38,586 nucleotides of DNA from Thermoprotei archaeon (GCA_003650675.1 QMRH01000015.1:1-38586), one strand, 5' to 3'. Shown: positions 16,032 through 26,971, numbered from the stretch's first letter. Numbers and translations: made by a program. Notes: a model not told the origin generated them from the sequence alone.

Positions 16032-17411
16032 TTAGCCTGACAGAGGAGGCCTTTTAAGCGGGTAAATATAGTCGTGGGGAGCTTTTTTAAACATTTCTAA
16101 GTATGGTTTCAATACATCAGGTATAGCTATCACACCGTCCTCCAATTGATAATTTTCCATTATAGCAGTAATTGTTCGCGTGGTGGCTATGGCCGTGGAA
16201 TTCAATGTGTGTACAAAGCCTTTAGTTGGATATCCTCTTTTTTCAGCATATCTTATATTAAGTCTGTAAGATTGATAATCCGTACAATTGCTACATGACA
16301 CCATTTCTCGATACCGTCCTTGGCCAGGCATCCAGGCTTCAAGATCGTACTTCTTTGCTGCAACTATCCCTAGATCTCCTGTGCATACGTTAACGATCCG
16401 GAAGGGGATGCCTAAGTTCCTCCATAGCTCAATGGCGTTATTAATTAATTCTTCATGCATCTGCCAGGAGTCCTCAGGCAACGAGAAGATGAATTGCTCG
16501 ACTTTATTGAATTGATGAACTCTAAAAATCCCCTTAGTGTCTTTTCCGTGTGCACCAGCCTCTTTCCTAAAACAGGGGCTAATCCCTGCAATCCTTAGAG
16601 GCAACTCCTTTTCTTCCAACACTTCGTTCATGAACATTGAAGCCAGTGGATGTTCAGCTGTGGCTATTAAATACAGGTTCGCGTTCTCTATCTTATATAT
16701 GGAATCTTTGAAATCCTCTAAACTTGTGACCCCTCGATATGCATCTCCAGTTAACATGAAGGGGGGTAGAACTAGGGTGTACCCTCTTTTCGTCAGGAAA
16801 TCCATCGCGTAAAGTGTAAGCGCTATATCCAGCCATACGAGGTCCTCATATAGATAGAAGAAGCGTGATCCCGCAACCCTTGCAGCCCTTTCCGTATCCA
16901 CTAATCCTAATTTATATCCTAGCTCATAATGGCTTAACGGTTTTTCGTCTACCAGCTCGAAATCCACCTTAAAGCCCTTTGTCTGTTTTTTAAAAAGCTC
17001 TAAAAACCCCTTCCATACCTTAGGTTTACCATAAAAGAAGACGGGTATATTATCTTCGTCTGAAGCTCCCTTGGGCACACTTTCATGCACTATATTTGGA
17101 ATAGATAAGAGAAGACTATTTCGTTGCTCCAGAGCTTTTTTAACCTCATTTTCCAGATTTTTTATCTCCTGCGAAATAAGCTTAGCCTGTTCTATAAGCC
17201 GCGCCCTTTCCTCCGGGTTCTTAGTTAACCCTATAGTTCTCGTTATCTTGTTTTTTTCATGTCTTAGTTCATCTAATTTCTTAGATAACATTCTCCATTT
17301 TTTATCGTATTCTAGGGCTTTATCGACAACTTCAGGGTCTTCTCCTCGAACCCTCTGAGACCAACGTAACACTTCAGGTTCATTGCGTAGGTAGTACAAC
17401 ATGCTCCACAT
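16032..17411 (-). CDS. serS: Seryl-tRNA synthetase (common class II type)
   Basis: SerRS charges tRNA-Ser. The 459-residue protein has the N-terminal antiparallel coiled-coil arm (about 30-110) that holds the long variable arm of tRNA-Ser. The class II core includes motif 2 (PCFRKEAGAHGKDTKG), IFRVHQFNKVEQF and motif 3 near LNSTAIATTRTITAIMENYQ. It is the ordinary SerRS, not the rare methanogen type. ATG 17411 has AGGGCG six bases upstream; an internal ATG (17402, MLYYLRNEPE) matches the usual N-terminus and is possible. It is co-transcribed with the endonuclease subunit and divergent from tpiA. Confidence 0.96.
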   Translation of the reverse strand: MWSMLYYLRNEPEVLRWSQRVRGEDPEVVDKALEYDKKWRMLSKKLDELRHEKNKITRTIGLTKNPEERARLIEQAKLISQEIKNLENEVKKALEQRNSLLLSIPNIVHESVPKGASDEDNIPVFFYGKPKVWKGFLELFKKQTKGFKVDFELVDEKPLSHYELGYKLGLVDTERAARVAGSRFFYLYEDLVWLDIALTLYAMDFLTKRGYTLVLPPFMLTGDAYRGVTSLEDFKDSIYKIENANLYLIATAEHPLASMFMNEVLEEKELPLRIAGISPCFRKEAGAHGKDTKGIFRVHQFNKVEQFIFSLPEDSWQMHEELINNAIELWRNLGIPFRIVNVCTGDLGIVAAKKYDLEAWMPGQGRYREMVSCSNCTDYQSYRLNIRYAEKRGYPTKGFVHTLNSTAIATTRTITAIMENYQLEDGVIAIPDVLKPYLEMFKKAPHDYIYPLKRPPLSG

Positions 17412-17531
17412 ACAACACGCCCTAGGTTTCCAGATTAAATATAATATTAAAATCTTTATTGTTTATGGAAGAGTTTCCACTAGCAAAAAGTTTTAAGTAC
17501 CTCGTTTTGTAGTGAATGCTGGTGTAACTAA

Positions 17532-18218
<687 letters not shown>

Positions 18219-18231
18219 GAATCCTAGGCCA

Positions 18232-18306
18232 CGGGCCCGCCGGGACTCGAACCCGGGACCTGCGGCTCCGCAGGCCGCCGCTCTATCCTAGCTGAGCTAC
18301 GGGCCC
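18232..18306 (-). tRNA. tRNA-Arg (anticodon GCG)
   Basis: Minus-strand cloverleaf of 75 nt: acceptor GGGCCCG/CGGGCCC, discriminator G, anticodon stem GCGGC/GCCGC, loop CTGCGGA giving anticodon GCG, T arm CCGGG-TTCGAGT-CCCGG. There is no intron and no encoded CCA. A TATA-like GCTTAAATATC on the minus strand (about 18330-18340) has the right spacing. Confidence 0.96.
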
Positions 18307-18411
18307 CTGCTCTTAAGTAAGAGAAAGATATTTAAGCCTTATTTTTCTTCGAGCTTTCAGCGGAAATGGCATAATAGTATCCTTTGTAATTAAATACAAG
18401 GGAGGCCTTAC

Positions 18412-19857
18412 GTGATGAAGGTTAAACGTGAACAATGGGAGACAAATTTTAGCGAATGGTTTCGCAATGTTATTTCTAGATCCGAATACTATGATTATCG
18501 CTATCCCGTTAAAGGAACCGGTGTATGGAGACCCTTAGGAATGAGACTAAGAAGAAATATTTTAAATATAATGAGAAGATTACTTGAAGATACAGGGCAC
18601 GACGAAGTACTCTTTCCGACACTAATCCCGGAAACCTTGATTCGAAGAGAATCAGAGCACATAAAGAAATTCGAGGAGGAAATATTCTGGGTTACACGCG
18701 GCGGAAAAGAATCCCTAACCTCTAGACTAGCTCTCAGACCAACCTCTGAAACCGCTATAATGGAAATGTTTAGGCTTTGGATCCATGCTCACACAGATCT
18801 TCCAGTGAAAATATATCAAGTTGTAAGCGTCTTTCGGTGCGAAACAAAGGCAACCGCCCCCCTTATACGTGTTAGAGAAATTTCGACATTTAAGGAGGCT
18901 CACACCGCACATAAAACACGAGAAGAAGCTGAACAACAGGTGAAAGATGCTATTAAAATATATAAGAAGTTCTTTGATGACCTTTGCATACCCTATTTAA
19001 TTTCGCTACGGCCAGAATGGGATAAATTTGCGGGCGCAGTATACACCATAGCCTTTGATACGATTTTACCTGATGGAAAAACCCTGCAAATAGGTACTGT
19101 ACATTATCTCGGGACAAACTTCTCCCAAGTATTTGAGGTTACATATCTAACTCCAGAAGGGAAACACGAGTACGTGCATACAACTAGCTACGGTATCTCA
19201 GAACGGGTGGTAGCTGCTATAATATCTGTTCATGGAGACGACCACGGCATAGTTCTCCCGCCAAACGTGGCTCCCATACAAGTAGTTATTATACCGATAA
19301 TATATGGAGACGGAGAAGAAATACTAAAAGCCTGTAGAGATATTTACGAAAAAATGAAGAAAAAAGGATATAGCGTCGTTCTTGACGATAGAAGCGACAT
19401 AACCCCTGGGGAAAAATACTACTACTGGGAGCTTAGGGGAGTTCCCCTAAGAATAGAAGTCGGTCCGAGAGACCTCAAAGAAGACACCGTCACGATAGTT
19501 AAAAGAGACACCTTGGAGAGGACGACGATTCCCAAGAACGAAATTACAGTGTTTATTGAAACAGAATTCGAGAACATTAAAAGACGCCTTAAAGAGAGGG
19601 CATGGAAGTGGTTCAATTCCAGGGTCACGAGGTCAAGGAATATTTCAGATGCTACTAGACTTTTAGACGAGAAGAAAGGAATAGTAGAGGTCCCGTGGTG
19701 TGGAGGTAAGAAATGCGGTCTTCAAATAGAGGAGAGAACCAACAGCAACATTCTAGGTTACGATATAGATCCAAACCTTTCTGATGCTACCGGCGAAAAA
19801 TGCGTAAATTGCGGTGGAGAGGCAAAGTACTGGACTAGAGTTAGCAAAAGATACTAA
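18412..19857 (+). CDS. proS: Prolyl-tRNA synthetase (archaeal/eukaryotic type)
   Basis: ProRS charges tRNA-Pro. The 481-residue protein has the class II core with [21 protein letters not shown], motif 2 ([18 protein letters not shown]) and motif 3 ([20 protein letters not shown]). An anticodon-binding domain ([15 protein letters not shown]) and a C-terminal zinc-binding-type domain with CGGKKCG and CVNCGGEAK follow. It ends in Tyr, as archaeal/eukaryotic-type enzymes do. There is no bacterial editing insertion. A strong GGGAGG (18400-18405) lies 6 nt before GTG 18412 and 9 nt before the in-frame ATG 18415; either may be used. The 3' end overlaps gatD by 4 nt on the opposite strand. Confidence 0.97.
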   Translation: MMKVKREQWETNFSEWFRNVISRSEYYDYRYPVKGTGVWRPLGMRLRRNILNIMRRLLEDTGHDEVLFPTLIPETLIRRESEHIKKFEEEIFWVTRGGKESLTSRLALRPTSETAIMEMFRLWIHAHTDLPVKIYQVVSVFRCETKATAPLIRVREISTFKEAHTAHKTREEAEQQVKDAIKIYKKFFDDLCIPYLISLRPEWDKFAGAVYTIAFDTILPDGKTLQIGTVHYLGTNFSQVFEVTYLTPEGKHEYVHTTSYGISERVVAAIISVHGDDHGIVLPPNVAPIQVVIIPIIYGDGEEILKACRDIYEKMKKKGYSVVLDDRSDITPGEKYYYWELRGVPLRIEVGPRDLKEDTVTIVKRDTLERTTIPKNEITVFIETEFENIKRRLKERAWKWFNSRVTRSRNISDATRLLDEKKGIVEVPWCGGKKCGLQIEERTNSNILGYDIDPNLSDATGEKCVNCGGEAKYWTRVSKRY

Positions 19858-21254
19858 CTTTTCTCGGATAGTGGCAGTTTTATTACTTCAACAGCATGTT
19901 TCTCTATAGGAATACCTGTAAATGAATTAATGTAATGTTCTGGACAGCGTCGACAAGATATTTCGAAGGCAATGTTTGTTAAAAACATTTTTCTCACACT
20001 CTTTAAGTCACGTGTCTGAGCTAGAATCCATGAAAGCTTGACAAAAGCCGTCTCAGGTAACATATCTTCAGCAGGGATAACTCCTGCCTTGATTAATTCA
20101 ACACCTCTTCTATAAACGTTGAGATTTACACGTCCCCAAATGCATTGAGATGTTATTACCACTGGTATCTCCTCCTCGACAGCTCTCTCTATCGATGGAA
20201 TAAGTTCTTGCCTCACATGACCTAGGCCTGACGCTTCTATGACAATTCCATGGTAATCTTTATCTACTAGAAAATCTATTATCGTGGGATCCATGCCAGG
20301 ATAAAATTTAATTAAAGCAACCTTCTCGTCAAATCCATTTACAAGCTTAAGATCCTCTAGCCGTCTTCTTCTCCTATATTTACTGGTGAATAAAAATATT
20401 TTGTTTTCCTTGAAAGCTGCTAGGGGGATGGTGTTAATACTTTGAAATGCATCCCTCCTACTGGTATGCATTTTTCTCACTTTCGTGCCTCTATGTATCA
20501 ATACATAGTCATCGCTGATGCTACCATGCATAGCAACTACGGTTTCCCCGAAAGGCGCGTAGGCTGCTGTAGCAACTGCAGCAAGTAGGTTAAGTGCAGT
20601 ATCAGAGGAAGGTCTATCCGAAGACCTCTGTGCACCTACTAGCACAACTGGTCCCGGAAGATTTTGCAAGGCGAAACTTAACGCCGCAGAGGTATAGCCC
20701 ATCGTGTCGGTTCCATGGGCAATAACCACTCCCTTTGCCCCCTCACCTAGTTTTTTAGCAACCTTTTCAGCTATAAGAGTCCAAAGTTTAGGCGACATAT
20801 CTTCACTAAATATCTTCAGTAATTCCTCCACTTCAAGAAACGCTATGTCGAATACCTCAGGTAGAAAGGTATACAGGTCCTCCAGTTTAAATGATGGATA
20901 GACTGCGCCTGTTTTATAGTCAACCCGCGATGAAATAGTTCCCCCTGTACCTATTATTGAAACCAAGGGCAACTCCTTGCTTGGACTTATCTTCATTCTC
21001 TTAAATTCCCTACTTCTTTCAGCTGAACCTAATTTAGTGATCCTCATTATACTTTTAATGTCAAGACCCACGTTGTAGCCGTTGTCAAGCTTAACAATTA
21101 GTATTGAAGGGTCCCCGTAAACCGGTTTAGGAAGTATTATTCCTCTAAGCTTAAGACCCTTCCACTCTATTAAAACTTCGTCATAAATTTTAATATCCTT
21201 TGAAGCCAAAAGTTCAAGGATTTCTTTGCTGTAGCCTTCCAGATGCTCATTCAT
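19854..21254 (-). CDS. gatD: GatD, glutaminase subunit of Glu-tRNA(Gln) amidotransferase
   Basis: GatDE is the archaeal enzyme that converts Glu-tRNA(Gln) to Gln-tRNA(Gln); GatD releases ammonia from glutamine. Residues 1-90 are the small beta-barrel domain specific to GatD. The rest is an asparaginase-like fold with the catalytic Thr in [13 protein letters not shown] and the second Thr-Asp in [13 protein letters not shown], followed by [20 protein letters not shown]. At 466 residues it is longer than plain asparaginase, which supports GatD. GatE is not in the window. A TATA-like AGATAAAATAC (minus strand, about 21271-21281) would give a leaderless or nearly leaderless start at 21254. Confidence 0.95.
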   Translation of the reverse strand: MNEHLEGYSKEILELLASKDIKIYDEVLIEWKGLKLRGIILPKPVYGDPSILIVKLDNGYNVGLDIKSIMRITKLGSAERSREFKRMKISPSKELPLVSIIGTGGTISSRVDYKTGAVYPSFKLEDLYTFLPEVFDIAFLEVEELLKIFSEDMSPKLWTLIAEKVAKKLGEGAKGVVIAHGTDTMGYTSAALSFALQNLPGPVVLVGAQRSSDRPSSDTALNLLAAVATAAYAPFGETVVAMHGSISDDYVLIHRGTKVRKMHTSRRDAFQSINTIPLAAFKENKIFLFTSKYRRRRRLEDLKLVNGFDEKVALIKFYPGMDPTIIDFLVDKDYHGIVIEASGLGHVRQELIPSIERAVEEEIPVVITSQCIWGRVNLNVYRRGVELIKAGVIPAEDMLPETAFVKLSWILAQTRDLKSVRKMFLTNIAFEISCRRCPEHYINSFTGIPIEKHAVEVIKLPLSEKS

Positions 21255-21293
21255 AAACTAATACCCTCTAAACAGTATTTTATCTTTAGTTTA

Positions 21294-21311
21294 TTGAAAA
21301 ACATTTTTCAA
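21294..21311. repeat. Perfect inverted repeat upstream of gatD
   Basis: TTGAAAAA / TTTTTCAA with a 2-bp centre. It lies between the S30e stop (21364) and the predicted gatD TATA element, so it could be a regulator site for gatD or the end of the S30e transcript. It is AT-only apart from the outer bases, so chance is possible. Confidence 0.3.
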
Positions 21312-21363
21312 AACAATAGAAAATGGAAATTTACTTTAAAACAAGAAAACTCTGATCTAAATT

Positions 21364-21528
21364 TCATCTTCTTCTCCTAGTCTGAATAGTGGCCTGAATT
21401 ATTATCCTCCTTTTATAGTTCCTTTTATTTCGTCTACGAGGAGAGAGATTCTTTTTAGGTTTAGGGGGGATCCTAGGTGTAGCCTCTCGAACCTTACCTG
21501 CCTTAGTTAAAGACCCGTGTGAAGGCAT
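21364..21528 (-). CDS. rps30e: 30S ribosomal protein S30e
   Basis: This is a 54-residue, very basic protein. It opens [19 protein letters not shown], continues with the proline/lysine-rich [20 protein letters not shown] and ends in four arginines. It is the archaeal form of eukaryotic eS30 (the FAU C-terminal part) and sits on the small ribosomal subunit near the decoding region. The ATG at 21528 has AGGTG six bases upstream. It is easily missed because of its length. S30e is reported from crenarchaea and other TACK archaea, which supports the affiliation. It stands alone between UPF0201 and gatD. Confidence 0.93.
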   Translation of the reverse strand: MPSHGSLTKAGKVREATPRIPPKPKKNLSPRRRNKRNYKRRIIIQATIQTRRRR

Positions 21529-21586
21529 TCACAGCACCTGGTGTGTAATGTTACGTAGGGGATTATAAATTTTTCTTATAAACATT

Positions 21587-22036
21587 CTAAGAATCTTTAG
21601 GAGGCTCTTTGAGTTCACCAACCGGTACACCGTTAATGGTTCTAGGTACTAGCCAATCTAAAAATTCTTCAACCATCATTTCATTAGCGCATTCTATTTC
21701 AAATCTAATGGGGCCTAGGGGACTCTCCTTTTCCGGAACACTACAGAAGCTAACCATACCCATGAAGGCCGCCTGTTTATTCAGGTAAAATACTATTCTA
21801 TTACCCTTTACACCCCGTTTTATATGCCCCCTCGATGCATCTAGTATTCTTTGTTTACGTAGTAAACTATGTAGCTTATTTAAAGCTTTGGGTGATTTAG
21901 CTTCGGCCACTATTAAAAGAGAATTTCCTTGCTTTTTAACTATAGTCCGTTCGTAATCGAATAAGTTTTGGATAGCCTGCTTAATTCTATCAAGCGATTC
22001 TGTAGGTCTTACTTCAACCTCAACCCGTATCCTCAA
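21587..22036 (-). CDS. UPF0201 (COG1325) predicted RNA-binding protein
   Basis: The 149-residue protein belongs to archaeal UPF0201, which has a fold related to ribosomal protein L5-type RNA-binding domains; its role is unknown. Visible family features are the N-terminal VEVRPTESLDRIKQAIQNLF, the basic middle LLRKQRILDASRGHI and the C-terminal LGPIRFEIEC. The TTG at 22036 is supported by GGGAG six bases upstream, even though this makes it overlap the UPF0200 gene by 17 nt. It is the last gene of the trm1 - UPF0200 - UPF0201 unit. Confidence 0.85.
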   Translation of the reverse strand: MRIRVEVEVRPTESLDRIKQAIQNLFDYERTIVKKQGNSLLIVAEAKSPKALNKLHSLLRKQRILDASRGHIKRGVKGNRIVFYLNKQAAFMGMVSFCSVPEKESPLGPIRFEIECANEMMVEEFLDWLVPRTINGVPVGELKEPPKDS

Positions 22037-22655
22037 AATATTCTCCCTCTATAAGCTCAAATAATTCATTTGCCTCTCTTTTTAAATCTTCAATGCTTTT
22101 CCTCTCATTTATGATCATGTAATCGGCTAAGGCTATAACTTCACCTATCCCGAAGCCCAACTCCTCCTTATCTCTTTCACAAAATTCTTCCCACGTATGG
22201 GGGTCATCTACTCTACCACGTTCAACGAGTCGTTTAAAACGTGTCTTAGGGGAAGCGTGAACCGCTAGTATAATGGTTTTCGCGGAAGGAGCCTTAGAAG
22301 CAAAATTTTTGAAATACTCGTACTCCCTTGGACTTCGAACCCCGTCAATCAGCAATTTAAGTACATTATCAGAGATCATAGAAAACATCTTTTCTATCTT
22401 TTTTACAGTCAACCTAGCCACAATATCATTCCCAAACGTTTTTCTCAGTTCACGTGCTAGTCGAAGCATGTTTTCTCTTGTTAGATCCAGTCCCCGTCTA
22501 GAAAGCTCTTCCCGTATGACGTCTCCCATAGTAACCCTGACGTATCCTCTTTCCTGCGCAACCTCTCCTATTATGGATTTTCCTGCTCCTGGGAGACCGA
22601 CAAGCACAACTAAGAGACAACGTTTTATACATTTAGTCTCCTCTTTTTTACTCAA
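22020..22655 (-). CDS. UPF0200 nucleoside-monophosphate-kinase-like ATPase
   Basis: The 211-residue protein has a P-loop at about 20-27 (GLPGAGKS) and the order of a nucleotide kinase: TMGDVIREELSRRG (substrate side), LIDGVRSPREYEYF, and a lid-like arginine region RFKRLVERGRVDD. This family (UPF0200) is sometimes annotated as dephospho-CoA-kinase-like. That step is more likely done by the DUF359 protein at 35705-36280, so the substrate is open. The start is TTG at 22655. It overlaps both neighbours (8 nt with trm1, 17 nt with UPF0201), a tight translational operon. Confidence 0.83.
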   Translation of the reverse strand: MSKKEETKCIKRCLLVVLVGLPGAGKSIIGEVAQERGYVRVTMGDVIREELSRRGLDLTRENMLRLARELRKTFGNDIVARLTVKKIEKMFSMISDNVLKLLIDGVRSPREYEYFKNFASKAPSAKTIILAVHASPKTRFKRLVERGRVDDPHTWEEFCERDKEELGFGIGEVIALADYMIINERKSIEDLKREANELFELIEGEYFEDTG

Positions 22656-23886
22656 CCTTCTTCGCCTCCTCTAAGATTATTGGATACTCTGCATGGACTT
22701 TAAAGCCCTTGGAATCGAGGTGGGTTAAAGAGGCTTTATAACCCTTTTCACGAAAGATTTTTACGTATTTTGTTGGTGATTTTTCATTCATCTTAAACAT
22801 TTTTGCAAATTCACCTACATTATAGTAGAAGGGGACTTCATCAAGCTCGTTATAGAGTGTTTTTAGAAGTTTATCTAGGCGAGAATCTCCATACCTTTGT
22901 TTCTCGTTTTCCATAAGCATGAACTCAATTAATTTTTTATCCAGATAGCGTCCACCCCAAAGTGGTCCAATATATCGTATTTTATGTCCGCATAAGTCAC
23001 AGTAGGAGACCATGCCATGCTTCGCCGTCAAGTAGTTGACCTGCATACGGAAACCACATTTGGTACAGTAACCTACATAGGCTAACTTTTCTAAGGATTT
23101 ATTTGCGACTTGTATTTTCTTAATAACCCTAGCAAAAATTCTCACATAATAGTCTACGTAAAAAGCTAGGAGCGGTTCTATTCCATAGTCGAACTTCAGC
23201 GCCTCTCTACATAGATGTCCCAACAATATACGTAGTGCAGTTTCAGGAGAAAAGGGAACCCTAAACGAGAATGCAGAATATCGGCGTAGGCAAGTTAGGG
23301 GGTAAACGCCGTAGGGTACGGCAACATCCGTGAATGTAAGACAAACTATCCCGTTATTTCGAACCAATCGTAAAGCTGTATCTAGGAAGGGTGTGGAACT
23401 TCCAAAAGGATCTATATCTACCACATCTACATGGCCTTCCCTACTTAAAACCCCGTACATGAAAATGTTTGCATCCTCATTTCCAATAAATACTTTCTCA
23501 TGAACCTTATTGAGCTGGCTATTAACTTTGATTAATTTAAAGGCTAGGGGATTTTTATCGTTAAGGAAAACCTTTTCTACAAATGGTACTTCAAGTATAT
23601 AGCGAAGCCCCCTCACGCCCGTGGCACTTAAAGGTTCAATTATTTTTATCCCACGACCGTTTTTAGGAGGAAGAATATGTTTGAAGTATGTATAGAGGAA
23701 AAGTATACTTATATCGCGGGAAAACTTCGCTTTTGGATTATAGAAGACAGGAGCCCACGCAGGTTCCACTACACCGTTCCGCGAAAAAGCCTCTAATCTC
23801 GGCACCATAATTCTAGCATGTCCCTCGTTTATAATTTCAAGTGGAAAATTTATCTCACCGTAAGTGTACATTGAATTATTATGCAT
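22648..23886 (-). CDS. trm1: Trm1, tRNA (guanine26-N2)-dimethyltransferase
   Basis: Trm1 makes N2,N2-dimethylguanosine at G26 of tRNA. The 412-residue protein shows the N-terminal EGHARIMVP, the mark AFSRNGVVEPAWAPVFYNP, the SAM site IIEPLSATGVRGLRY, DVVDIDPFGSSTPFLD (catalytic region) and FTDVAVPYG. A zinc site YCTKCGFR ... YCDLCGHK is in the C-terminal domain. Length and order are as in archaeal Trm1. ATG 23886, with a possible second start at Met6. It is the first gene of a three-gene overlapping operon, 17 nt downstream of the HTH gene. Confidence 0.96.
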   Translation of the reverse strand: MHNNSMYTYGEINFPLEIINEGHARIMVPRLEAFSRNGVVEPAWAPVFYNPKAKFSRDISILFLYTYFKHILPPKNGRGIKIIEPLSATGVRGLRYILEVPFVEKVFLNDKNPLAFKLIKVNSQLNKVHEKVFIGNEDANIFMYGVLSREGHVDVVDIDPFGSSTPFLDTALRLVRNNGIVCLTFTDVAVPYGVYPLTCLRRYSAFSFRVPFSPETALRILLGHLCREALKFDYGIEPLLAFYVDYYVRIFARVIKKIQVANKSLEKLAYVGYCTKCGFRMQVNYLTAKHGMVSYCDLCGHKIRYIGPLWGGRYLDKKLIEFMLMENEKQRYGDSRLDKLLKTLYNELDEVPFYYNVGEFAKMFKMNEKSPTKYVKIFREKGYKASLTHLDSKGFKVHAEYPIILEEAKKVE

Positions 23887-23903
23887 TAACGGAAACCCTG
23901 ATG

Positions 23904-24914
23904 TTATTCTTCGAGAAGCTCCTTAAGCTCTTTAGCATCCTCAGGAGACAACATCAATAGTTCATCTGAGTTAATCTCCGACTTTTTTATTTCATAAGAA
24001 GAAGCTTTATTCGAGACTAAAACCAGTTGGGCATCCGCCATTTTAGAAAAGTCTATAGAATATTCCAATTCCTTAAGTTGCTCCCTTTTTCGCCTTAAAT
24101 TTAGCAATAACTTTACAATTAAAGGCCGTTTATCTTTGTTCACTATTATTTCAAATGGCGCTTGTCTTAACAATTTTATTTTATCGCCAATCTCCTTTGA
24201 AAAAACTTCATGCAATTGTGTAGGCATTTTCCTAAGGTGGGATCTAGCTATTCTATATTGTACATCGCTCTCTTTTCTATAATGCGTCTCCTCGAAAATA
24301 TTAATGGGTTTAACTATAGATCCCCCAAGCAATTCTTCCAGTCGAACGGCCACTTCGGGGGTTGAACCCAGGTTTCCTCGTTCATACTCGTATATCGCTT
24401 TGCGAGAAACCCCTACAGCTTCAGCGACTTCCCCTAAAGAAAGATTTAATCGCTCTCTTAGTTTTCTCAATTTTTTACCGTTTATTTTGACATGGAATCC
24501 ACCCTTATCGGCATAAATGTAGATCCCTCTCTCCTCTAGGAGGATCCGTAGCGTTGACGGTTCCACACCGAATACCTTATACTTCTTGTATAATATTCCC
24601 TCTAGAAGAGGCTTGCCATCCGAGTCCTTTAAAGCTACAACCAAAGGTGTGCTTCCAAAGGTAAAGGACGTTATTTTAAGTTCTGAGGCAAGCTGAGAAG
24701 TAAAACGCTCAAGTCTTTCAACACACTTTATTAACAGAAATTTATCTCCTCTTTTAGCTGTAATGTTAAAGCAGTAGCGCTTACGTGGTACAGGTTCCTT
24801 ATATACGGATACGTGGAACCCTTTTTCGATTAGAAGACTAGTAACTACCTTACTGAGTCGGACTGTGTTTCTTCCATTACTGCTCCTGCTTCCTGTAGCC
24901 GGCACGCCTGGCAT
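23904..24914 (-). CDS. HTH (XRE-type) transcriptional regulator, COG1395 family
   Basis: The 336-residue protein has an N-terminal nuclease-fold-like domain of about 130 residues (LLIEKGFHVSVYKEPVPRKRYCFNITAKRG, DKFLLIKCVERLERF). A classic Xre/Cro helix-turn-helix at about 150-210 follows (LRKLRERLNLSLGEVAEAVGVSRKAIYEYERG), then a C-terminal region of about 120 residues. This matches the archaeal COG1395 family, whose targets are unknown. It lies 51 nt downstream of fibrillarin and 17 nt upstream of trm1, so it may be part of the same RNA-modification transcript. Upstream in-frame starts are absent, so ATG 24914 is accepted. Confidence 0.87.
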   Translation of the reverse strand: MPGVPATGSRSSNGRNTVRLSKVVTSLLIEKGFHVSVYKEPVPRKRYCFNITAKRGDKFLLIKCVERLERFTSQLASELKITSFTFGSTPLVVALKDSDGKPLLEGILYKKYKVFGVEPSTLRILLEERGIYIYADKGGFHVKINGKKLRKLRERLNLSLGEVAEAVGVSRKAIYEYERGNLGSTPEVAVRLEELLGGSIVKPINIFEETHYRKESDVQYRIARSHLRKMPTQLHEVFSKEIGDKIKLLRQAPFEIIVNKDKRPLIVKLLLNLRRKREQLKELEYSIDFSKMADAQLVLVSNKASSYEIKKSEINSDELLMLSPEDAKELKELLEE

Positions 24915-24965
24915 AAATCACTTAGAAAAGATATGTTCTTTCTAATTAGTGTTACTATCTTCATT

Positions 24966-25673
24966 TTACTTTTTAAGTTTTAAGGCAACCACGAAAGCAT
25001 GAGCCTCATCGTAAGGTTCTAGGTGAACCACATTTTCGATCTTGTAGCCACGTTCCTCTAGATGACCTATTTCCTGTTTATACGTTTCTGAGGGTTCCCT
25101 AGTTACGTCAATGCTCATGGCTTTTATTGCCTGCATGACCCAGCCCTCTTTACGGAGAAACATGTCTGCATTATCGGCAACTATTTTGCTTTGGAAAGGT
25201 TGTGCTATATCCGCATAAATTAAATCGACTCCTTCTATTAGCCACGAGTATTTAGCTGGAAACCTTGCATCAGCTAAGACCGGCACCATGTTTTTTCTGT
25301 AACGGCTCGCCCTCTCAACAAGCTCTCGCATAACCCGTGGAGAAAACTCTATACAATATACAATACCTTCATTACCGACGATGTCGGAAACATGGCTAGC
25401 CGTGGTTCCCGATGCAGCTCCAAGATACAGTACTTTCATTCCCTTCTTTAGGGGCATTACCTCCAGTCCCTTTAGGATAGCTGCAGCTAACTTACTTCTG
25501 TATGGATTCCATATCCTGTATTCAACCTCTTTATACTTGACTAAAAGCTCTCCATAAACCCTTTTTCCAGGTGTCAGGTTGATTGTGGCAAGTCGCTTAC
25601 TTCCATCCTCAAAGAAGACCCAATATACTCCTTCAAATTTCTCATGCGCCTTTACAGCTGTAATCTCAACCAT
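24966..25673 (-). CDS. flpA: Fibrillarin, C/D-box RNP 2'-O-methyltransferase
   Basis: Fibrillarin is the methyltransferase of the archaeal C/D-box sRNP, which 2'-O-methylates rRNA and tRNA at sites chosen by guide RNA. The 235-residue protein shows the family N-terminus ([21 protein letters not shown]), [15 protein letters not shown], the SAM motif [35 protein letters not shown] and YADIAQP. Length is normal for the archaeal form without the GAR domain. ATG 25673 lies 6 nt past the nop5 stop, the usual nop5-flpA operon. Confidence 0.97.
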   Translation of the reverse strand: MVEITAVKAHEKFEGVYWVFFEDGSKRLATINLTPGKRVYGELLVKYKEVEYRIWNPYRSKLAAAILKGLEVMPLKKGMKVLYLGAASGTTASHVSDIVGNEGIVYCIEFSPRVMRELVERASRYRKNMVPVLADARFPAKYSWLIEGVDLIYADIAQPFQSKIVADNADMFLRKEGWVMQAIKAMSIDVTREPSETYKQEIGHLEERGYKIENVVHLEPYDEAHAFVVALKLKK

Positions 25674-25679
25674 TTATCT

Positions 25680-26912
25680 TCACCTCCTCCTTTTCTTACG
25701 CTTTTTCTCCCTAAACCTTTTTCGTACGGGCGGCTTTTCCTCTCTTTTCGGCGGTTTAGCATACAATGTTTTAATTTCATTTATCCTTTTTTCAAGTTCC
25801 TCCTTTAATAAATCTGCTTTGTATTCTCCTGTAAATGCGTCAATACGTGCGGCGATAGCAAGTTTGGCTGCTAGAGCCCTGGCAATCTTTCCTCGTTGCC
25901 AGCGCTTAGCGCGGAAAATGGCTGGATATGTGAAAATTACCCCGTGTTTCGGGGGCTTGCTTCCAGATCTTAGAGCACGGAAGAGAGCTTTTTCTGCTCC
26001 TAGGACTTGTATAGTGCTTGCTGGTAGTGTTGCAAGCTTTCTTATTCCGCCAGCTAACGCTATTAATCTCGCACCTAAAAGTGGACCGACAAGCCCCCTA
26101 ATGTTCGGAGCCACGTCCTTCATGGCTTCATCGATGTATTCCTCTAAAAATTTACGAAGGTCATATAGCTGCAACACTATCCCGGTAAGTTGCTTGATTA
26201 TTCCTATGTCAAAAGCAGTTATATCAGCACCCATGCTTGTTTTTGCTAATTCCGCTATCTTTTTAGCCTTCTTTTCGTCAAGTCCAAGCTTCTTAATTAA
26301 CTCCTCTTCAGTAATCTGTTCTCTGCTACCTAGGTTGTAAATGATGGAGATATACAGGCGATGATCCCTAATTTCACTATTAAGTTCAGGGAAGTGGAGA
26401 CTATACCATTCTCGAATTCGGGAAGCATAAAGGTTTATTGTTTTATCGGTTTCGTCGAGGGCTGAGATAGCTTGCGCAATAAAGAGATCCCGTTTTTCAG
26501 CCGTTTCCTTTATCTTCAACCTGACTTCTTCATGAGTCACTTTCCAAAGGAGATCCAAGTATTCACTATAAGTTATACCAAACTTTTGAAGGTACTCTTC
26601 TAGATGTAAGCGAAAAACATTGGATCCTTTTGATGGCAACTCTACGGTGACGTTGAGTTCTCGATGTTTTGAGGCTATAGTTTTTGCAAGTGCCTCATCT
26701 TCTAGAATTATCGTTGCTTGAGGATGCTTCCTGGAGAATCTATCTAAAAGCTTTTCAAGTTCACGGATTACTGTACCTTTCTCTAAGTTGTAAATATTCT
26801 CAGCTATTTTAGATGGGTTCTTTTCATAGAATTCTTTTTCAACTATTTTTCCTCCATCATCTAGTATTAGAAAACCTAGGGGGAAGCCAATTAGATAGTA
26901 CTTTTCACCCAT
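25680..26912 (-). CDS. nop5: Nop5 (Nop56/58 homologue), C/D-box RNP scaffold
   Basis: Nop5 bridges L7Ae on the guide RNA to fibrillarin in the C/D-box sRNP. The protein has the N-terminal fibrillarin-binding domain (KYYLIGFPLGFLILDDG), a coiled coil in the middle, the Nop domain (DVAPNIRGLVGPLLGARLIALAGGIRKLATLPASTIQVLGAEKALFRAL) and the Lys/Arg-rich tail (RKRFREKKRKKRRR). The open frame reaches ATG 26939. GGAGGAGGAAT sits directly upstream of ATG 26912 (MGEKYYL), which also gives the family N-terminus, so I choose 26912. No C/D guide RNA was recognised in the window. Confidence 0.96.
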   Translation of the reverse strand: MGEKYYLIGFPLGFLILDDGGKIVEKEFYEKNPSKIAENIYNLEKGTVIRELEKLLDRFSRKHPQATIILEDEALAKTIASKHRELNVTVELPSKGSNVFRLHLEEYLQKFGITYSEYLDLLWKVTHEEVRLKIKETAEKRDLFIAQAISALDETDKTINLYASRIREWYSLHFPELNSEIRDHRLYISIIYNLGSREQITEEELIKKLGLDEKKAKKIAELAKTSMGADITAFDIGIIKQLTGIVLQLYDLRKFLEEYIDEAMKDVAPNIRGLVGPLLGARLIALAGGIRKLATLPASTIQVLGAEKALFRALRSGSKPPKHGVIFTYPAIFRAKRWQRGKIARALAAKLAIAARIDAFTGEYKADLLKEELEKRINEIKTLYAKPPKREEKPPVRKRFREKKRKKRRR

Positions 26913-26971
26913 ATAATATTCCTCCTCCTGGATAATCATAGATGATATGGCTATAAATTAATGTCGATAAT

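Noticed and set aside
25579-26340. A 253-codon plus-strand ORF
   Set aside because: It lies opposite nop5 and fibrillarin, both certain. Its Ser/Leu/Ala-rich product is the typical complement of Lys/Glu/Arg-rich frames.
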